Source: Synechococcus sp. RedBA-s (GTDB taxonomy: Bacteria > Cyanobacteriota > Cyanobacteriia > PCC-6307 > Cyanobiaceae). Taken from it: DNA of 64,000 nt. The position numbers and the translations under genes were made by a program. This document shows positions 7,567 to 17,370 of the stretch, piece after piece (position 1 is the stretch's first letter; every line of letters starts with the position of its first letter). The notes beneath the pieces are model-generated. The model had not been told where the DNA came from. It searched no databases and saw only the letters and a list, made by a program, of their open reading frames with translations. The DNA is taken from positions 38,155 to 102,154 of the forward strand of contig NZ_JAGQBF010000007.1 in NCBI RefSeq assembly GCF_024345495.1. Reading direction: 5' to 3'.

Positions 7567-8048
7567 TCCGCCAGCCACCGCCGCCCCGCTCCGTGCTGGC
7601 CGTCGATGTGGGCCGCCGCAGGATCGGTCTGGCCGGCTGTGACCCGCTCGGTCTGACCATCACGCCACTGCCCCCCCTGGCCCGGGGGGCCTTCAGCGAC
7701 GATCTCCAGCGCCTGCGCCCCCTGGTGGCCCAGCGGCGCGTGCAGGCGCTGGTGGTGGGGCTGCCCCTTGATGCCAGCCAGCAGCCCACCGCCCAGGCCA
7801 GCCACTGCCGCCGCTACGGCCAGCGTCTGGCCCTGGCCCTGGAGCTGCCCCTGGCCTGGGTGGATGAACACGGCAGCAGCTGGGAAGCGGGCGAGCGCCA
7901 TGGACTGCATGGAGATCGCAGCGGCCAGCTCGACAGCGCCGCCGCGGCCCTGCTGCTGGAGCAGTGGCTGCGCCAGGGGCCCGAAGCCCTTCCGGTCAGC
8001 CCAGCGACACCGAAACTCGACCAGCCGGCAGGCGCTGAGACATTCTGA
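7563..8048 (+). CDS. ruvX: Holliday junction resolvase-like protein YqgF/RuvX
   Basis: A 161-aa RNase H-fold protein of the YqgF family. It has VLAVDVGRRRIGLAGCD (first catalytic acid), QALVVGLPLD, VDEHGSSWEA in place of the usual DER(L/F)ST motif, and a final LDSAAAALLLEQWL acidic helix. YqgF/RuvX proteins act on Holliday junctions or in 16S rRNA 5'-end processing. A TTG start overlaps the upstream stop. The altered DER motif is a point to check for activity. Confidence 0.8.
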   Translation: MIRQPPPPRSVLAVDVGRRRIGLAGCDPLGLTITPLPPLARGAFSDDLQRLRPLVAQRRVQALVVGLPLDASQQPTAQASHCRRYGQRLALALELPLAWVDEHGSSWEAGERHGLHGDRSGQLDSAAAALLLEQWLRQGPEALPVSPATPKLDQPAGAETF

Positions 8049-8067
8049 TGGGACCCGCTGATTCCCC

Positions 8068-8637
8068 ATGAGTGCCGAAGGACCGTCGATCAGTGGATCC
8101 GGTGACGTGCCCACGGTGCTTGTTCGTGATGGCCAGAACCGCCAGCTGCTCTGTTTTCTCGAGCAACTGATTCCGCTGGATGGCCACGACTACGCCCTGC
8201 TCACCCCGGTGGACACCCCGGTGTGCCTGGTGCGCATCGCCGAGGGCGACGACGAGGAGGACGAGGTGGTCGAGGAGGTGGATGCCGCCGAATCAATCCT
8301 GACCGTGGCCGATGTGGTGCTGCAGGAGCACGACCTCACCCTGGTGCGCTCGGCGGTGACCCTCACCGTGAGCGGGGAGTTGGAGGAACCCGACCCCGAC
8401 GACCTCGACGACGACCTCCAGGGCGATGGCGATGGCGACGACGAGACCGACCTCTACGAGATGTTGATCCAGTTCCGCGCCGAAGACCAGGAATACGGCC
8501 TCTACATCCCCCTTGATCCCTTCTTCGTGGTGGCCCGCATGGAGAACAGCGAGGCGGTGCTGGTGGAAGGGGAGGAATTCGAGCGGGTGCAGCCGCGCAT
8601 CGAGGCCGAGCTCGATGACCGGGAGCGCGTTGGGTGA
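8068..8637 (+). CDS. DUF3727 domain protein
   Basis: A 189-aa acidic protein with two similar halves. The first is a short beta-type block (LCFLEQLIPLDGHDYALLTP VDTPVCLVRI). A highly acidic linker with DDEEDEVVEEVD and DPDDLDDDLQGDGDGDDE leads to the second, YEMLIQFRAEDQEYGLYIPL DPFFVVARM. This matches the cyanobacterial/plastid DUF3727 family of unknown function. Its stop overlaps the GTG start of the YqeG-type phosphatase gene. Confidence 0.75.
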   Translation: MSAEGPSISGSGDVPTVLVRDGQNRQLLCFLEQLIPLDGHDYALLTPVDTPVCLVRIAEGDDEEDEVVEEVDAAESILTVADVVLQEHDLTLVRSAVTLTVSGELEEPDPDDLDDDLQGDGDGDDETDLYEMLIQFRAEDQEYGLYIPLDPFFVVARMENSEAVLVEGEEFERVQPRIEAELDDRERVG

Positions 8638-9149
8638 AGCTCCACCAGCTGTTGCGCCCCGACTGGGTGCTGAGCACCACCCTGGCCCAGATGCCCCTGG
8701 AGCGGCTGCTGGATCGCGGCATCCGCGCCCTGGTGCTGGATGTGGACCGCACGCTGCTGCCCCTGCGCCAGGCCGAGATGCCGCCGCTGATGGAGGCCTG
8801 GTTGCGCCAGGCCAAGCAACGGATGCGGCTGCATCTGTTCAGCAACAATCCCTCCAGGCGGCGCATCGGCGCGGTGGCCGAGCGCCTGGAGCTGCCCTTC
8901 ACCACCTCGGCGGCCAAACCCCGCCGCAGCGCCCTGCGCAGGGTGCTGGCAGATCTGGATCTTCCGCCCGAGCAGGTGGCCCTGGCCGGTGATCGTCTCT
9001 TCACCGACGTGCTGGTGGGCAACCGCCTCGGCCTGTTCACCGTCCTGGTGAAACCCCTGGGCCCGGAGGGTCGGCCCTGCCCGCAGGATCGCCTGCAGCG
9101 CCTGGAGATGCGGCTGGCGCGGCTGGTGGGCACCGAGTGGAGCCGATGA
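8634..9149 (+). CDS. YqeG-family HAD IIIA-type phosphatase
   Basis: A 171-aa HAD phosphatase. LVLDVDRTLLPL is motif I with the nucleophilic Asp and acid Asp, LFSNNPS is motif II, TTSAAKPRR carries the motif III lysine, and ALAGDRLFTDVLVGNRLGLF is motif IV. YqeG is related to mitochondrial GEP4-type phosphatidylglycerophosphatases, so a phosphatidylglycerophosphatase role is possible but not shown. The GTG start overlaps the previous stop and its TGA overlaps proB as ATGA. Confidence 0.82.
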   Translation: MKLHQLLRPDWVLSTTLAQMPLERLLDRGIRALVLDVDRTLLPLRQAEMPPLMEAWLRQAKQRMRLHLFSNNPSRRRIGAVAERLELPFTTSAAKPRRSALRRVLADLDLPPEQVALAGDRLFTDVLVGNRLGLFTVLVKPLGPEGRPCPQDRLQRLEMRLARLVGTEWSR

Positions 9150-10282
9150 CAGCACGGGACGCTCCCAAGCGCCGCGTGATCAAGGTGGGCACCAGCCTGC
9201 TGCGCGGCACGGGCCAGCGCGACACCGAAGCGGTGATCGCCGGCCTGGCCGCCAGCCTCAGCCGGCGGCGCCTGCTGGGGGAGGCCATCGCCCTGGTCAC
9301 CAGCGGTGCCGTGGGTCTGGGCTGCCATGCCCTCGGCTTCCAGCAGCGCCCTGAGGAGGTGGTGGCCCTGCAGGCCGCCGCGGCCGTGGGCCAGGGACGG
9401 CTGATGCGCCTCTACGAAACCGCCTTCGCCGAGCACGGCACCACCGTGGCCCAGGTGCTGCTCACCCGCGGCGACCTGGCCTCCCGCCGCCGCTACCAGA
9501 ACGCCTGCCGCACCCTCGAGCAGCTGCTGAGCTGGGGCGTGGTGCCCGTGGTCAACGAGAACGACACCCTCGCCACCGATGAACTGCGCTTCGGCGACAA
9601 CGACACCCTCTCGGCCCTTGTGGCGGTGGCGATCGGCGCCGATGAGCTGGTGCTGCTCACCGATGTGGATCGGCTCTATTCGGGCGATCCCCGCAGCGAT
9701 GCCAGTGCCCGGCCGATCGAGGTGGTGCGCGATCTGCTGGAGCTGGAGAGCCTCAGCGGCGTGGCCCAGGGCGGTGGCCGCTGGGGCACTGGCGGCATGA
9801 CCACCAAGCTGGCCGCGGCCCGCATCGCCACCTCCAGTGGCATTGCCGTGCGGCTGGCCGATGGCCGTGATCCAGCGGTGCTTGAAGCCCTGCTGGCCGG
9901 CGAAAGCCTCGGCACCCTCTTCCGTCCCAGCCCCAGCCCCCTGCCCGATCGCAAGGGCTGGCTGGCCCATGCCCTGCTGCCCAAGGGGGAGCTGCTGATC
10001 GACCCCGGCGCCGAGCGGGCCCTGATCGAGCGGGGCGCCTCCCTGCTGGCGGTGGGCATCCGCGCCGTCAAGGGCGAGTTCGAGCGGCGGGATGCCGTGC
10101 GCCTGCTGTCGCTGGAGGGGCAGGAGATCGGCCGCGGCCTCTGTGCCCTCAGCAGTGCCGAGGTGGCCCAGGTGCTGGGGCTGAGCAGCGAGGCGGCCGA
10201 GACCATCCTGGAGCACGGCGCCGGCGATGCGGTGGTCCACCGCGACCACCTGGTGCTCACCGCCGCGGTGGCCCGGGGCTGA
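9146..10282 (+). CDS. proB: Glutamate 5-kinase
   Basis: A 378-aa enzyme for the first step of proline synthesis (ATP + L-glutamate to glutamyl-5-phosphate). The amino-acid kinase domain has VIKVGTSLLRG, LVTSGAVGLG, PVVNENDTLATDELRFGDND and LLTDVDRLY. The substrate loop GGRWGTGGMTTKLAAARIA follows, and a C-terminal PUA-like domain runs from about residue 280. I chose the ATG that forms the ATGA overlap with the upstream phosphatase; GTG 9137 is an in-frame alternative. Confidence 0.93.
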   Translation: MTARDAPKRRVIKVGTSLLRGTGQRDTEAVIAGLAASLSRRRLLGEAIALVTSGAVGLGCHALGFQQRPEEVVALQAAAAVGQGRLMRLYETAFAEHGTTVAQVLLTRGDLASRRRYQNACRTLEQLLSWGVVPVVNENDTLATDELRFGDNDTLSALVAVAIGADELVLLTDVDRLYSGDPRSDASARPIEVVRDLLELESLSGVAQGGGRWGTGGMTTKLAAARIATSSGIAVRLADGRDPAVLEALLAGESLGTLFRPSPSPLPDRKGWLAHALLPKGELLIDPGAERALIERGASLLAVGIRAVKGEFERRDAVRLLSLEGQEIGRGLCALSSAEVAQVLGLSSEAAETILEHGAGDAVVHRDHLVLTAAVARG

Positions 10283-10339
10283 GGAGCCCGGGGCTCAGGG
10301 GCCGCCCTACGATCCGGCCGTCGGTCCGCGACCCCTGGA

Positions 10340-11368
10340 ATGCGCTTCAGCACCTTGCTCACCCACCTGAGCGAGCTGAGCGAGGCCAGCCCCAGAGACC
10401 TGGCCGCTGATCCCGAACTGAGCACAGCGGCGGCCGTCGACCAGGCCGGGGCGGCGGAGCTGGCCTTTCTCGAGCCCGGCCACAGCCTGGCGGCGGCTCT
10501 GACCAGCTGCACAGCCGGCGCGCTGCTGCTGCCGCCCGATGCCGCCCTGCAGGAGCTCGCCAGCGGCCGGGGCATCGCCTGGGTGGCCCTCAAAAACCCA
10601 CGTCTGGCCTTCGCCGAGGCCCTCGAAGCCCTTCATCCCCCCCGCCGCCTGCCGCCGGGCCTCCACCCCAGCGCCGTGATCGATCCGGGCGCCAGCCTGG
10701 GCCAGGAGGTACACATCGGCCCCCATGTGGTGGTGGGGGAAGGTTGCGTGATCGGCGCGGGCTGCACCCTCCACGCCGGTGCCGTCCTCTACGGCGACGT
10801 GCAGCTGGGCGAGGACTGCGAGATCCACTCCAACGCGGTGCTTCACCCCGGCAGCCGCCTGGCCCGTGGCTGTGTGATCCACTCCACGGCAGTGGTGGGC
10901 TCGGAGGGTTTCGGCTTCGTGCCCACCGCCAACGGCTGGAGAAAAATGCCCCAGACCGGCCTGGTGGTGCTTGAGGAGGGGGTGGAAGTGGGCTGCGGCA
11001 CCACCATCGATCGCCCCTCGGTGGGGGAAACCCGCATCGGCGCCGGCACCAAGATCGACAACCTGGTCCAGATCGGCCATGGGGTGGTCACTGGCCGCGG
11101 CTGCGCCCTGGCCTCCCAGGTGGGCATCGCCGGCGGCGCCATCCTCGGCGATGGCGTGATCCTGGCGGGCCAGGTGGGCGTGGCCAACCGGGCCAGGATC
11201 GGCGATCGCGCCATCGCCTCCTCCAAGTCAGGGATCCACGGCGAGGTGGCCGCCGGCGAGGTGGTGAGCGGCTACCCGGCCATCCCCAACCGCCTGTGGC
11301 TGCGCTGCTCCGCCGCGTTCAACAAACTGCCGGAGATGGCCAAGGCCCTGCGCCAGCTGCAGAAGTAG
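10340..11368 (+). CDS. lpxD: UDP-3-O-acylglucosamine N-acyltransferase
   Basis: A 342-aa enzyme of lipid A synthesis, adding a 3-hydroxyacyl chain to UDP-3-O-acyl-glucosamine. An N-terminal LpxD domain is followed by a left-handed parallel beta helix with many hexapeptide repeats (residues about 115-300). It contains [29 protein letters not shown] and the catalytic-region [13 protein letters not shown]. The final helix ([15 protein letters not shown]) fits LpxD trimers. Presence of lpxD agrees with a Gram-negative envelope. Confidence 0.93.
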   Translation: MRFSTLLTHLSELSEASPRDLAADPELSTAAAVDQAGAAELAFLEPGHSLAAALTSCTAGALLLPPDAALQELASGRGIAWVALKNPRLAFAEALEALHPPRRLPPGLHPSAVIDPGASLGQEVHIGPHVVVGEGCVIGAGCTLHAGAVLYGDVQLGEDCEIHSNAVLHPGSRLARGCVIHSTAVVGSEGFGFVPTANGWRKMPQTGLVVLEEGVEVGCGTTIDRPSVGETRIGAGTKIDNLVQIGHGVVTGRGCALASQVGIAGGAILGDGVILAGQVGVANRARIGDRAIASSKSGIHGEVAAGEVVSGYPAIPNRLWLRCSAAFNKLPEMAKALRQLQK

Positions 11369-11411
11369 CCTCGCGCCCAGCGCCTTCTCCACCTCCGCGG
11401 GCCTGCAGCCA

Positions 11412-12485
11412 ATGACCAGCTACCGCATCACCCTGCTCCCCGGCGACGGCATCGGACCGGAGATCACGGCCGTGGCGCGGCGCCTGCTCGATGCGGTGAG
11501 CGCCCGCCACCACTTCAGCCTCGACTACGACGAGCAGCCCATCGGTGGCGCCGCCATCGACCGCAGCGGTGTGCCCCTGCCGGAGAGCACCCTGGCGGCC
11601 TGCCGCGGCGCCGACGCCGTGCTGCTGGCGGCGATCGGCAGCCCCCGCTTCGATGCCCTGCCGCGGGAGCAGCGGCCCGAAACCGGCCTGCTGGGTCTGC
11701 GCTCGGGTCTGGGCCTGTTCGCCAACCTGCGGCCGGTGAAGATCATTCCGGCCCTGATCGACGCCAGCACCCTGCGGCCGGAGGTGATCACGGGCGTGGA
11801 TCTGCTGGTGGTGCGCGAGCTCACCGGCGGCATCTACTTCGGCACCCCCAAGGGGCGGGTGGAGGCGGAAGGCCGGGTGCGGGCCTTCAACACGATGGTC
11901 TACGCCGACGACGAGATCGACCGCATTGCCCGGGTGGCGTTTCAGCTGGCGAGCGAGCGGAGCGGCAGGCTCTGCAGCGTCGACAAGGCCAACGTGCTCG
12001 ATGTCAGCCAGCTCTGGCGCGACCGGGTTGAACTGATCGCCAGAGAATTTCCCCAGGTGGAGCTCAGCCACCTCTACGTCGACAACGCGGCGATGCAGCT
12101 GGTGCGCGCACCCCGCCAGTTCGATGTGCTGCTCACCGGCAACCTCTTCGGGGACATCCTCAGTGACGAGGCGGCGATGCTCACCGGCTCGATCGGCATG
12201 CTGCCCTCCGCTTCGCTGGGCTCCGCTGGCCCGGGGCTGTTCGAGCCGGTGCATGGCTCCGCCCCCGACATCGCCGGGGCCGACCTGGCCAATCCGATGG
12301 CGATGGTGCTCTCGGCCGCAATGATGCTGCGGGTGGGGCTGAAGCAGGAGGCGGCCGCCAGGGAGCTGGAGGCGGCCGTGGACCGGGTACTCACGGCGGG
12401 CTACCGCACAGGGGATCTGATGGCGGAGGGCTGCAGCCGGCTGGGCTGCGCGGCCATGGGCGAGAAACTGCTGGCGGAACTCTGA
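11412..12485 (+). CDS. leuB: 3-isopropylmalate dehydrogenase
   Basis: A 357-aa NAD-dependent decarboxylating dehydrogenase of leucine synthesis. It has [13 protein letters not shown] at the N-terminus, the substrate-binding segment [25 protein letters not shown], and the metal-binding aspartates in [12 protein letters not shown]. It ends with [20 protein letters not shown], the cofactor region. Full family length. It lies 43 bp after lpxD on the same strand. Confidence 0.95.
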   Translation: MTSYRITLLPGDGIGPEITAVARRLLDAVSARHHFSLDYDEQPIGGAAIDRSGVPLPESTLAACRGADAVLLAAIGSPRFDALPREQRPETGLLGLRSGLGLFANLRPVKIIPALIDASTLRPEVITGVDLLVVRELTGGIYFGTPKGRVEAEGRVRAFNTMVYADDEIDRIARVAFQLASERSGRLCSVDKANVLDVSQLWRDRVELIAREFPQVELSHLYVDNAAMQLVRAPRQFDVLLTGNLFGDILSDEAAMLTGSIGMLPSASLGSAGPGLFEPVHGSAPDIAGADLANPMAMVLSAAMMLRVGLKQEAAARELEAAVDRVLTAGYRTGDLMAEGCSRLGCAAMGEKLLAEL

Positions 12486-12569
12486 GCGGAGCGGCTGCAG
12501 CGCTGAGGGGCAAGGACCCTGGACCGATGACCTGCCAAACTCGGTTCCGCCCTTTCTCCCCCTGCGCTG

Positions 12570-13472
12570 ATGTCCAAGCGTCATCCGGTTGTAGCGGTCA
12601 CCGGTTCCTCTGGCGCAGGGACCAGCACCGTCAAGCGTGCCTTCGAGCACATCTTCCAGCGGGAAGGAATCGTGCCGGCGGTGGTCGAAGGGGACAGCTT
12701 CCACCGCTTCGAGCGCGGCCCGATGAAGGAGCAGATGGCCCAGGCGCAGGCCGGCGGGGTCAACTTCTCCCACTTCGGCCCCGAAGCCAATCTGTTCGAC
12801 AAGCTGGCCGAGCAGTTTCAGTCGTACGGCGAAACCGGTGGCGGCCAGAAGCGCTACTACCTCCATTCCGTGGAGGAGGCCGCTGAGCACAATGCCCGCC
12901 TCGGCACCCAGCTGGAGCCCGGTCAGTTCACCCCCTGGGAGCCCATTCCCTCAGAGACCGACCTGCTCTTCTACGAAGGCCTGCACGGCGGTGTGGTGGG
13001 CGACGGCTATGACGTGGCCTCGCTGGTGGATCTGCTGATCGGTGTGGTGCCGATCGCCAACCTGGAGTGGATCCAGAAAATCAGCCGCGACAACGCCGAA
13101 CGCGGCTACTCGGCCGAGACGATCGTGGACACGATCCTGCGGCGCATGCCCGACTACATCAACCACATCTGCCCCCAGTTCAGCCTCACCGACATCAACT
13201 TCCAGCGGGTGCCCACGGTGGACACCTCCAACCCGTTCATCTGCCGCAACATCCCCAGCCCTGACGAGAGCTTCGTCATCATTCACTTCCGCAAGGGCGC
13301 CCGGGAGAAATGGGGGATCGATTTCTCCTATCTGCTGCGGATGATCAACGGCTCCTTCATGTCGAGCCCCACGAGCATCGTCGTCAACGGCGGCAAGATG
13401 GGCTTCGCCATGGAGCTGATCCTCACCCCGATCATTCACCGCATGATCGAGGATAAGAAGACCCTGTCCTGA
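12570..13472 (+). CDS. prk: Phosphoribulokinase
   Basis: A 300-aa Calvin-cycle kinase converting ribulose 5-phosphate to ribulose 1,5-bisphosphate. It has the P-loop VTGSSGAGTSTVKRAF, EGDSFHRFERGPMK, the catalytic/metal region LLFYEGLHGGVV, and the C-terminal GGKMGFAMELILTPIIHRMI. Its length and sequence are of the class I (proteobacterial) type used by alpha-cyanobacteria, not the roughly 330-aa type of beta-cyanobacteria. The cysteine pair of the thioredoxin-regulated plant-type enzyme is not evident. Confidence 0.95.
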   Translation: MSKRHPVVAVTGSSGAGTSTVKRAFEHIFQREGIVPAVVEGDSFHRFERGPMKEQMAQAQAGGVNFSHFGPEANLFDKLAEQFQSYGETGGGQKRYYLHSVEEAAEHNARLGTQLEPGQFTPWEPIPSETDLLFYEGLHGGVVGDGYDVASLVDLLIGVVPIANLEWIQKISRDNAERGYSAETIVDTILRRMPDYINHICPQFSLTDINFQRVPTVDTSNPFICRNIPSPDESFVIIHFRKGAREKWGIDFSYLLRMINGSFMSSPTSIVVNGGKMGFAMELILTPIIHRMIEDKKTLS

Positions 13473-13584
13473 GCGATTAGGCTGTTGGGGCCGATCGAAA
13501 TGGGTGAGGCCGATTACCTTCGCCACACCTCCATCATTCGACCCCACACCGCCGGCGGCTTCCACCGGTTCTGGAAGGGCGCCC

Positions 13585-13887
13585 ATGCCCTCCTTCGAGA
13601 TCCGCGGCGCCTCCAATCCCGGCAATCCGCCAGTGCGCTGGGATCAGATCAACAGTGGTGTGGTCCTCAAGCAGGCGCGCCGCGTCTACTTCCACTACGT
13701 GGAACAGTGCCCCGGGGGGGCTGAGCCGATCGGAATCGTGCTCGAGAATGGCAGCGGCGGCCAGGGTCGGGTGGTGTTTGAGGCACCCGTGCTCCTGCCC
13801 GATGAGCAGTTCGTGCCCCTGGAGCTGATCCGTGGCCGCAGCGCTGGCCGAGGAGGACGCACAATCCGCGGTCCCCAGCGGGGCTGA
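13585..13887 (+). CDS. Conserved small protein of unknown function
   Basis: A 100-aa protein starting MPSFEIRGASNPGNPPVRWD. I do not recognise a domain. The core (ARRVYFHYVEQCPGGAEPIGIVLENG, then GRVVFEAPVLLPDEQFVPLELIRG) looks like a small beta-rich fold. The frame is open up to a GTG at 13504, but the ATG at 13585 gives the better N-terminus. It lies downstream of prk and 32 bp before the prepilin peptidase gene. Confidence 0.5.
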   Translation: MPSFEIRGASNPGNPPVRWDQINSGVVLKQARRVYFHYVEQCPGGAEPIGIVLENGSGGQGRVVFEAPVLLPDEQFVPLELIRGRSAGRGGRTIRGPQRG

Positions 13888-13919
13888 GCGAACACCCCCC
13901 ACGCCCTGAGGCCAAGCCT

Positions 13920-14762
13920 GTGGAGCCCGACACAGCCACCCAGATCCTGATCTCCCTGCTGGCGGCCCTGCTGGGAGCCTGCGTCGGCAGCTTTCTCAAC
14001 GTGGTGGCCTGGAGGCTGCCGCGGCGGGAGTCGATCGTGCTGCCCGCCAGCCACTGTCCCCGCTGCGGAGTGACCCTGGCCTGGCAGCAGAATCTGCCGG
14101 TGCTGGGCTGGCTGCTGCTGCGCGGCCGCTGTGGACGCTGCCGCGGTCCGATCTCCCCCCGCTACCCCCTGGTGGAACTGCTCTGCGCCGGGCTATGGGT
14201 GGCTGTGCTTCAGGCCAGCCCCACCGCCATGGCCAGCTCGCCCGGCTGGCTGCAGATCGGCGCCGGCTGGCTGCTGGTCAGCTGGCTGCTGCCCCTGGTG
14301 CTGATCGACTGCGACCACCTCTGGCTGCCGGAGCCCCTCTGCCGCTGGGGCCTCCTGCTGGGCCTGGCCGTCACCCTTGCCGCCGGCCTCAGCCAGTCGG
14401 GGGAGGTGGCGCGGGCACTGATCTTCAACCATCTGCTCGCCGCCGTTCTGGGGCTGCTGGCTTTCGAAGGCCTCAGTGCCCTGGCCGAACGGCTGATGGG
14501 CCGGCCGGCCTTGGGGCTGGGCGACGCCAAACTCACCGCCCTGCTGGGGGCCTGGCTGGGGCTGACGGGCCTGGGCCTGGCGGTGGCCCTGGCGGTGTTC
14601 AGCGGAGCGGCTGTGGGCAGTGCGGGGCGGCTGAGCGGACGGCTGGGGCCAGCCGAACCCTTTCCCTTCGGGCCCTTCCTCGCCCTTGGTGGCGTGGCGG
14701 TCTGGCTGGTGGGGGAGAGCTGGTGGCTGCAGCAGTGGAGCCGGTGGGGCGCCGGCCTTTAA
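13920..14762 (+). CDS. pilD: Prepilin peptidase (type IV pilin leader peptidase, A24)
   Basis: A 280-aa polytopic membrane protease/methyltransferase that cleaves type IV prepilins. N-terminal GACVGSFLNVVAWRLPR is followed by the CPRCG...CGRC zinc site in the cytoplasmic loop. The two catalytic aspartates occur in LIDCDHLWLPE and GLGDAKLTALLGAWLG, the GxGD motif, and about eight hydrophobic segments follow the first. The GTG start agrees with the family N-terminus. Type IV pili in picocyanobacteria serve DNA uptake or buoyancy/adhesion; which applies here is unknown. Confidence 0.9.
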   Translation: MEPDTATQILISLLAALLGACVGSFLNVVAWRLPRRESIVLPASHCPRCGVTLAWQQNLPVLGWLLLRGRCGRCRGPISPRYPLVELLCAGLWVAVLQASPTAMASSPGWLQIGAGWLLVSWLLPLVLIDCDHLWLPEPLCRWGLLLGLAVTLAAGLSQSGEVARALIFNHLLAAVLGLLAFEGLSALAERLMGRPALGLGDAKLTALLGAWLGLTGLGLAVALAVFSGAAVGSAGRLSGRLGPAEPFPFGPFLALGGVAVWLVGESWWLQQWSRWGAGL

Positions 14763-14795
14763 TGGAGTCATCGATCCGTTGCCAGGTCCCATCCC

Positions 14796-15686
14796 GTGTC
14801 CCTGTTCGACTGGTTCGCCGATCGCCGCAAGGCCAATCCGGTCGTACGCGCCACCCAGGAGGTCGAAGACGGCGACGGGCTCTGGAGCAAATGCCCCGAG
14901 TGCGGGCTTGTGGTGTACCGCAAGGATCTGATCGCCAACGCCAGCGTCTGCAGCGGCTGCTTCTACCACCACCGCATCGACAGTGACGCCCGCATCCGGG
15001 TGATCGCCGATGAGGGCAGCTTCAGCGCCATCGACACCGAGCTGTCCCCCACCGATCCTCTCGCCTTCAAGGATCGCCGCAGCTACGCCGACCGCCTGCG
15101 CGACACCCAGGAGGCCACTGGCCTGCGCGATGCGGTGGTCACCGGCCACTGCCGCCTCGAGGGCCTGCCCCTCTCCCTGGGGGTGATGGATTTCCGCTTC
15201 ATGGGCGGCTCGATGGGCTCGGTGGTGGGCGAGAAGCTCACACGGCTGATCGAGCAGGCCACCGAGCGGCGCCAGCCCCTGGTGATCGTCTGCGCCTCCG
15301 GCGGCGCCCGCATGCAGGAGGGGATGCTCAGCCTGATGCAGATGGCCAAGATCTCCGGTGCCCTGCAGCGCCACCGCCAGCAGGAGCTGCTCTACATCCC
15401 CCTGCTCACCCACCCCACCACCGGCGGGGTGACGGCCAGCTTCGCCATGCTGGGAGACCTGATTCTCGCAGAGCCCAAGGCTCTGATCGGCTTCGCCGGC
15501 CGACGGGTGATCGAGCAGACCCTGCGCGAGAAGCTCCCCGAGGGCTTCCAGACCGCCGAGTACCTGCAGGAGCATGGCTTCGTGGATCTGATCGTGCCGC
15601 GCACCCGTCTGCGCAGCACCCTGGCCAGCCTGCTGCGGTTGCACGGCGTCACCACCAGCTCGGCGCCGGCCCCGGTGGCGGCATGA
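14796..15686 (+). CDS. accD: Acetyl-CoA carboxylase carboxyltransferase subunit beta
   Basis: A 296-aa subunit of the enzyme making malonyl-CoA for fatty acid synthesis. An N-terminal zinc ribbon ([13 protein letters not shown]... CSGC) precedes the crotonase-type carboxyltransferase fold with [36 protein letters not shown] and [19 protein letters not shown]. Full length. Its stop overlaps the next start by four bases, so the small secreted protein is likely co-expressed. Confidence 0.95.
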   Translation: MSLFDWFADRRKANPVVRATQEVEDGDGLWSKCPECGLVVYRKDLIANASVCSGCFYHHRIDSDARIRVIADEGSFSAIDTELSPTDPLAFKDRRSYADRLRDTQEATGLRDAVVTGHCRLEGLPLSLGVMDFRFMGGSMGSVVGEKLTRLIEQATERRQPLVIVCASGGARMQEGMLSLMQMAKISGALQRHRQQELLYIPLLTHPTTGGVTASFAMLGDLILAEPKALIGFAGRRVIEQTLREKLPEGFQTAEYLQEHGFVDLIVPRTRLRSTLASLLRLHGVTTSSAPAPVAA

Positions 15687-16084
15687 GCGGCCTGCACCGG
15701 CTGCTGAAGGCCGCTCTGCTGGCGACAGCGCTGCTGCTGATGGTGCTGGCGACTGGTCCCGGCCCCGCCAACGCCGGCCCGGTGAACTGGCAGGAGGTGC
15801 CCGAGAGCCCCGCCGGCCGCCAGTGGTGGGACACGGGCAGCCTGCGCCTCAGCCGTGGCGGTGAACTCTCGGTGCTCACCCGCTTCCAGCCGGTCTCCCC
15901 TGAGGATCGCGGCCAGCTCTATGTGATGGAGCTCGACTGCGGTCAGGAGCTTTACCGCGACACCTCCGTCAACGGCCTGCCCCGCTTCAAGGCCGAGTGG
16001 CAGCCCACCGGCGCAGACGACCTGATCAGCGCAGTGCTGGATGAGGCCTGCGCAGCCGGCTCCGAGCTGCAGTCGTCCCGTTGA
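15683..16084 (+). CDS. Predicted secreted protein of unknown function
   Basis: A 133-aa protein with a Sec signal peptide: basic start, hydrophobic [15 protein letters not shown], then an ANAG cleavage region near residue 32. The mature part ([33 protein letters not shown]...) has two cysteines and looks like a small periplasmic or thylakoid-lumen beta protein. Family not recognised. The start overlaps the accD stop as ATGA. Confidence 0.6.
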   Translation: MSGLHRLLKAALLATALLLMVLATGPGPANAGPVNWQEVPESPAGRQWWDTGSLRLSRGGELSVLTRFQPVSPEDRGQLYVMELDCGQELYRDTSVNGLPRFKAEWQPTGADDLISAVLDEACAAGSELQSSR

Positions 16085-16106
16085 TCCGCTGAACCCCGGA
16101 GCTGCC

Positions 16107-17204
16107 ATGAGCCAACCCCTCCAGGTCGCCGTGGCCGGCCTCGGTTTCGGTGAGAAGGTGCACCTGAGCGCCCTGCGGGCCTGTCCGGGCACCGAGCCGG
16201 TGGCCCTCTGGCACCCCAGAGCCGATCGGTTGGAGGCGGCCTGCCGCTCCGCTGAGCTGCCGGGCCACAGTGATTTCGCGGCGCTGCTGGCCGAACCGGC
16301 GGTGGAGGCAGTGGTGATCGCCACCCCGCCAGCCCCCCGCTTCGAGCTGGCGCGCGCGGCCCTCGAGGCCGGCAAACACCTGCTGCTGGAGAAGCCCGTG
16401 GCCCTGGAGGTGGCCCAGGTGCGGGAGCTGAGGCGCCTGGCGATCGAGCGGGGCCTGAGCGTGGCGGTGGATTTCGAGTACCGGGCGGTGCCGGTGTTCC
16501 AGCAGCTCAAGCAGCTGCTCAGCAGGGGGGTACTGGGGGAGCCCTGGCTGGTGCGCTTCGACTGGTTGATGAGCAGCCGCGCCGATCCCAGCAGGCCGTT
16601 CAGCTGGGCCTCGCAGCGCGCCCAGGGGGGCGGTGTACTCGGTTCCCTCGGCACCCATGCCTTCGACAGCCTGGAATGGCTGCTGGGTCCAGTGCGCCAG
16701 CTGAGCGCCAGCCTCTCCACCGCGATTCCCCAGCGCCCCCTGGCCGGCAGCCCAGATCGTTGTGCTGCCGTCGATGCCGACGATGTGGCCCTGCTGCAGC
16801 TGCAGCTGGAGGCCCCCTCAGGGGCGGCGGTGCCGGCCCAGCTCAGCCTCTCTTCGGTGACCCGCGCCGGCCGGGGCTGCTGGCTGGAGTTCCACGGCAG
16901 CGAGGCCAGCCTGATTCTGGGCAGCGAGAACCAGACCGACTACGTGCACGGCTTCCACCTCTGGCTGGCCCGGCCGGGGGAGCCGCCCCAACTGGTGCCG
17001 CCCGATCCCGCCCTGGCCTTCGGCCGCACCTGGGCCGACGGCCGCATCGCCCCGGTGGCGCGGCTGCAGGGCTGGTGGAGCGAGAGCGTGCGCGAGGGCC
17101 GGCCGATGCTGCCGGGCCTGGCCGAAGGGGAGCGCAGCCAGCTCTGCTGCGACCTGGCGCTCGAATCCGCGGCCAGCGGCCTGCGCCAAAGCCTTCGCCG
17201 CTGA
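16107..17204 (+). CDS. Gfo/Idh/MocA family oxidoreductase
   Basis: A 365-aa NAD(P)-dependent oxidoreductase. The Rossmann fold starts VAVAGLGFGEKVHLSAL; AVVIATPPAPRFELARAALE and GKHLLLEKPVAL carry the conserved EKP signature, and SLGTHAFDSLEWLLG contains the conserved catalytic-region histidine. The substrate is probably a sugar or sugar derivative but cannot be named. The ATG at 16107 fits the family start better than the open frame upstream. Confidence 0.85.
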   Translation: MSQPLQVAVAGLGFGEKVHLSALRACPGTEPVALWHPRADRLEAACRSAELPGHSDFAALLAEPAVEAVVIATPPAPRFELARAALEAGKHLLLEKPVALEVAQVRELRRLAIERGLSVAVDFEYRAVPVFQQLKQLLSRGVLGEPWLVRFDWLMSSRADPSRPFSWASQRAQGGGVLGSLGTHAFDSLEWLLGPVRQLSASLSTAIPQRPLAGSPDRCAAVDADDVALLQLQLEAPSGAAVPAQLSLSSVTRAGRGCWLEFHGSEASLILGSENQTDYVHGFHLWLARPGEPPQLVPPDPALAFGRTWADGRIAPVARLQGWWSESVREGRPMLPGLAEGERSQLCCDLALESAASGLRQSLRR

Positions 17205-17370
17205 GGGCTGACCGCTGAAGCAGATCGTTGAAGCAGGCGGCTGAGACCCGAATCCCAGGGGATGAACTAAACTCGCGGCCAGCCTGCGTCAAGGTCCCGA
17301 CGCCGGTGATCCGGCCCCCCGGGGCCGGCCCTAGACGCATCACCCATCCCAACCTCCAGAGGTTTTTCCC

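Noticed and set aside
8363..10249. 628-aa minus-strand open frame
   Set aside because: It lies antisense to DUF3727, the YqeG-type gene and proB and shows only composition-driven Gly/His/Gln text. The same holds for other long antisense frames, for example over leuB, crtH and malic enzyme.
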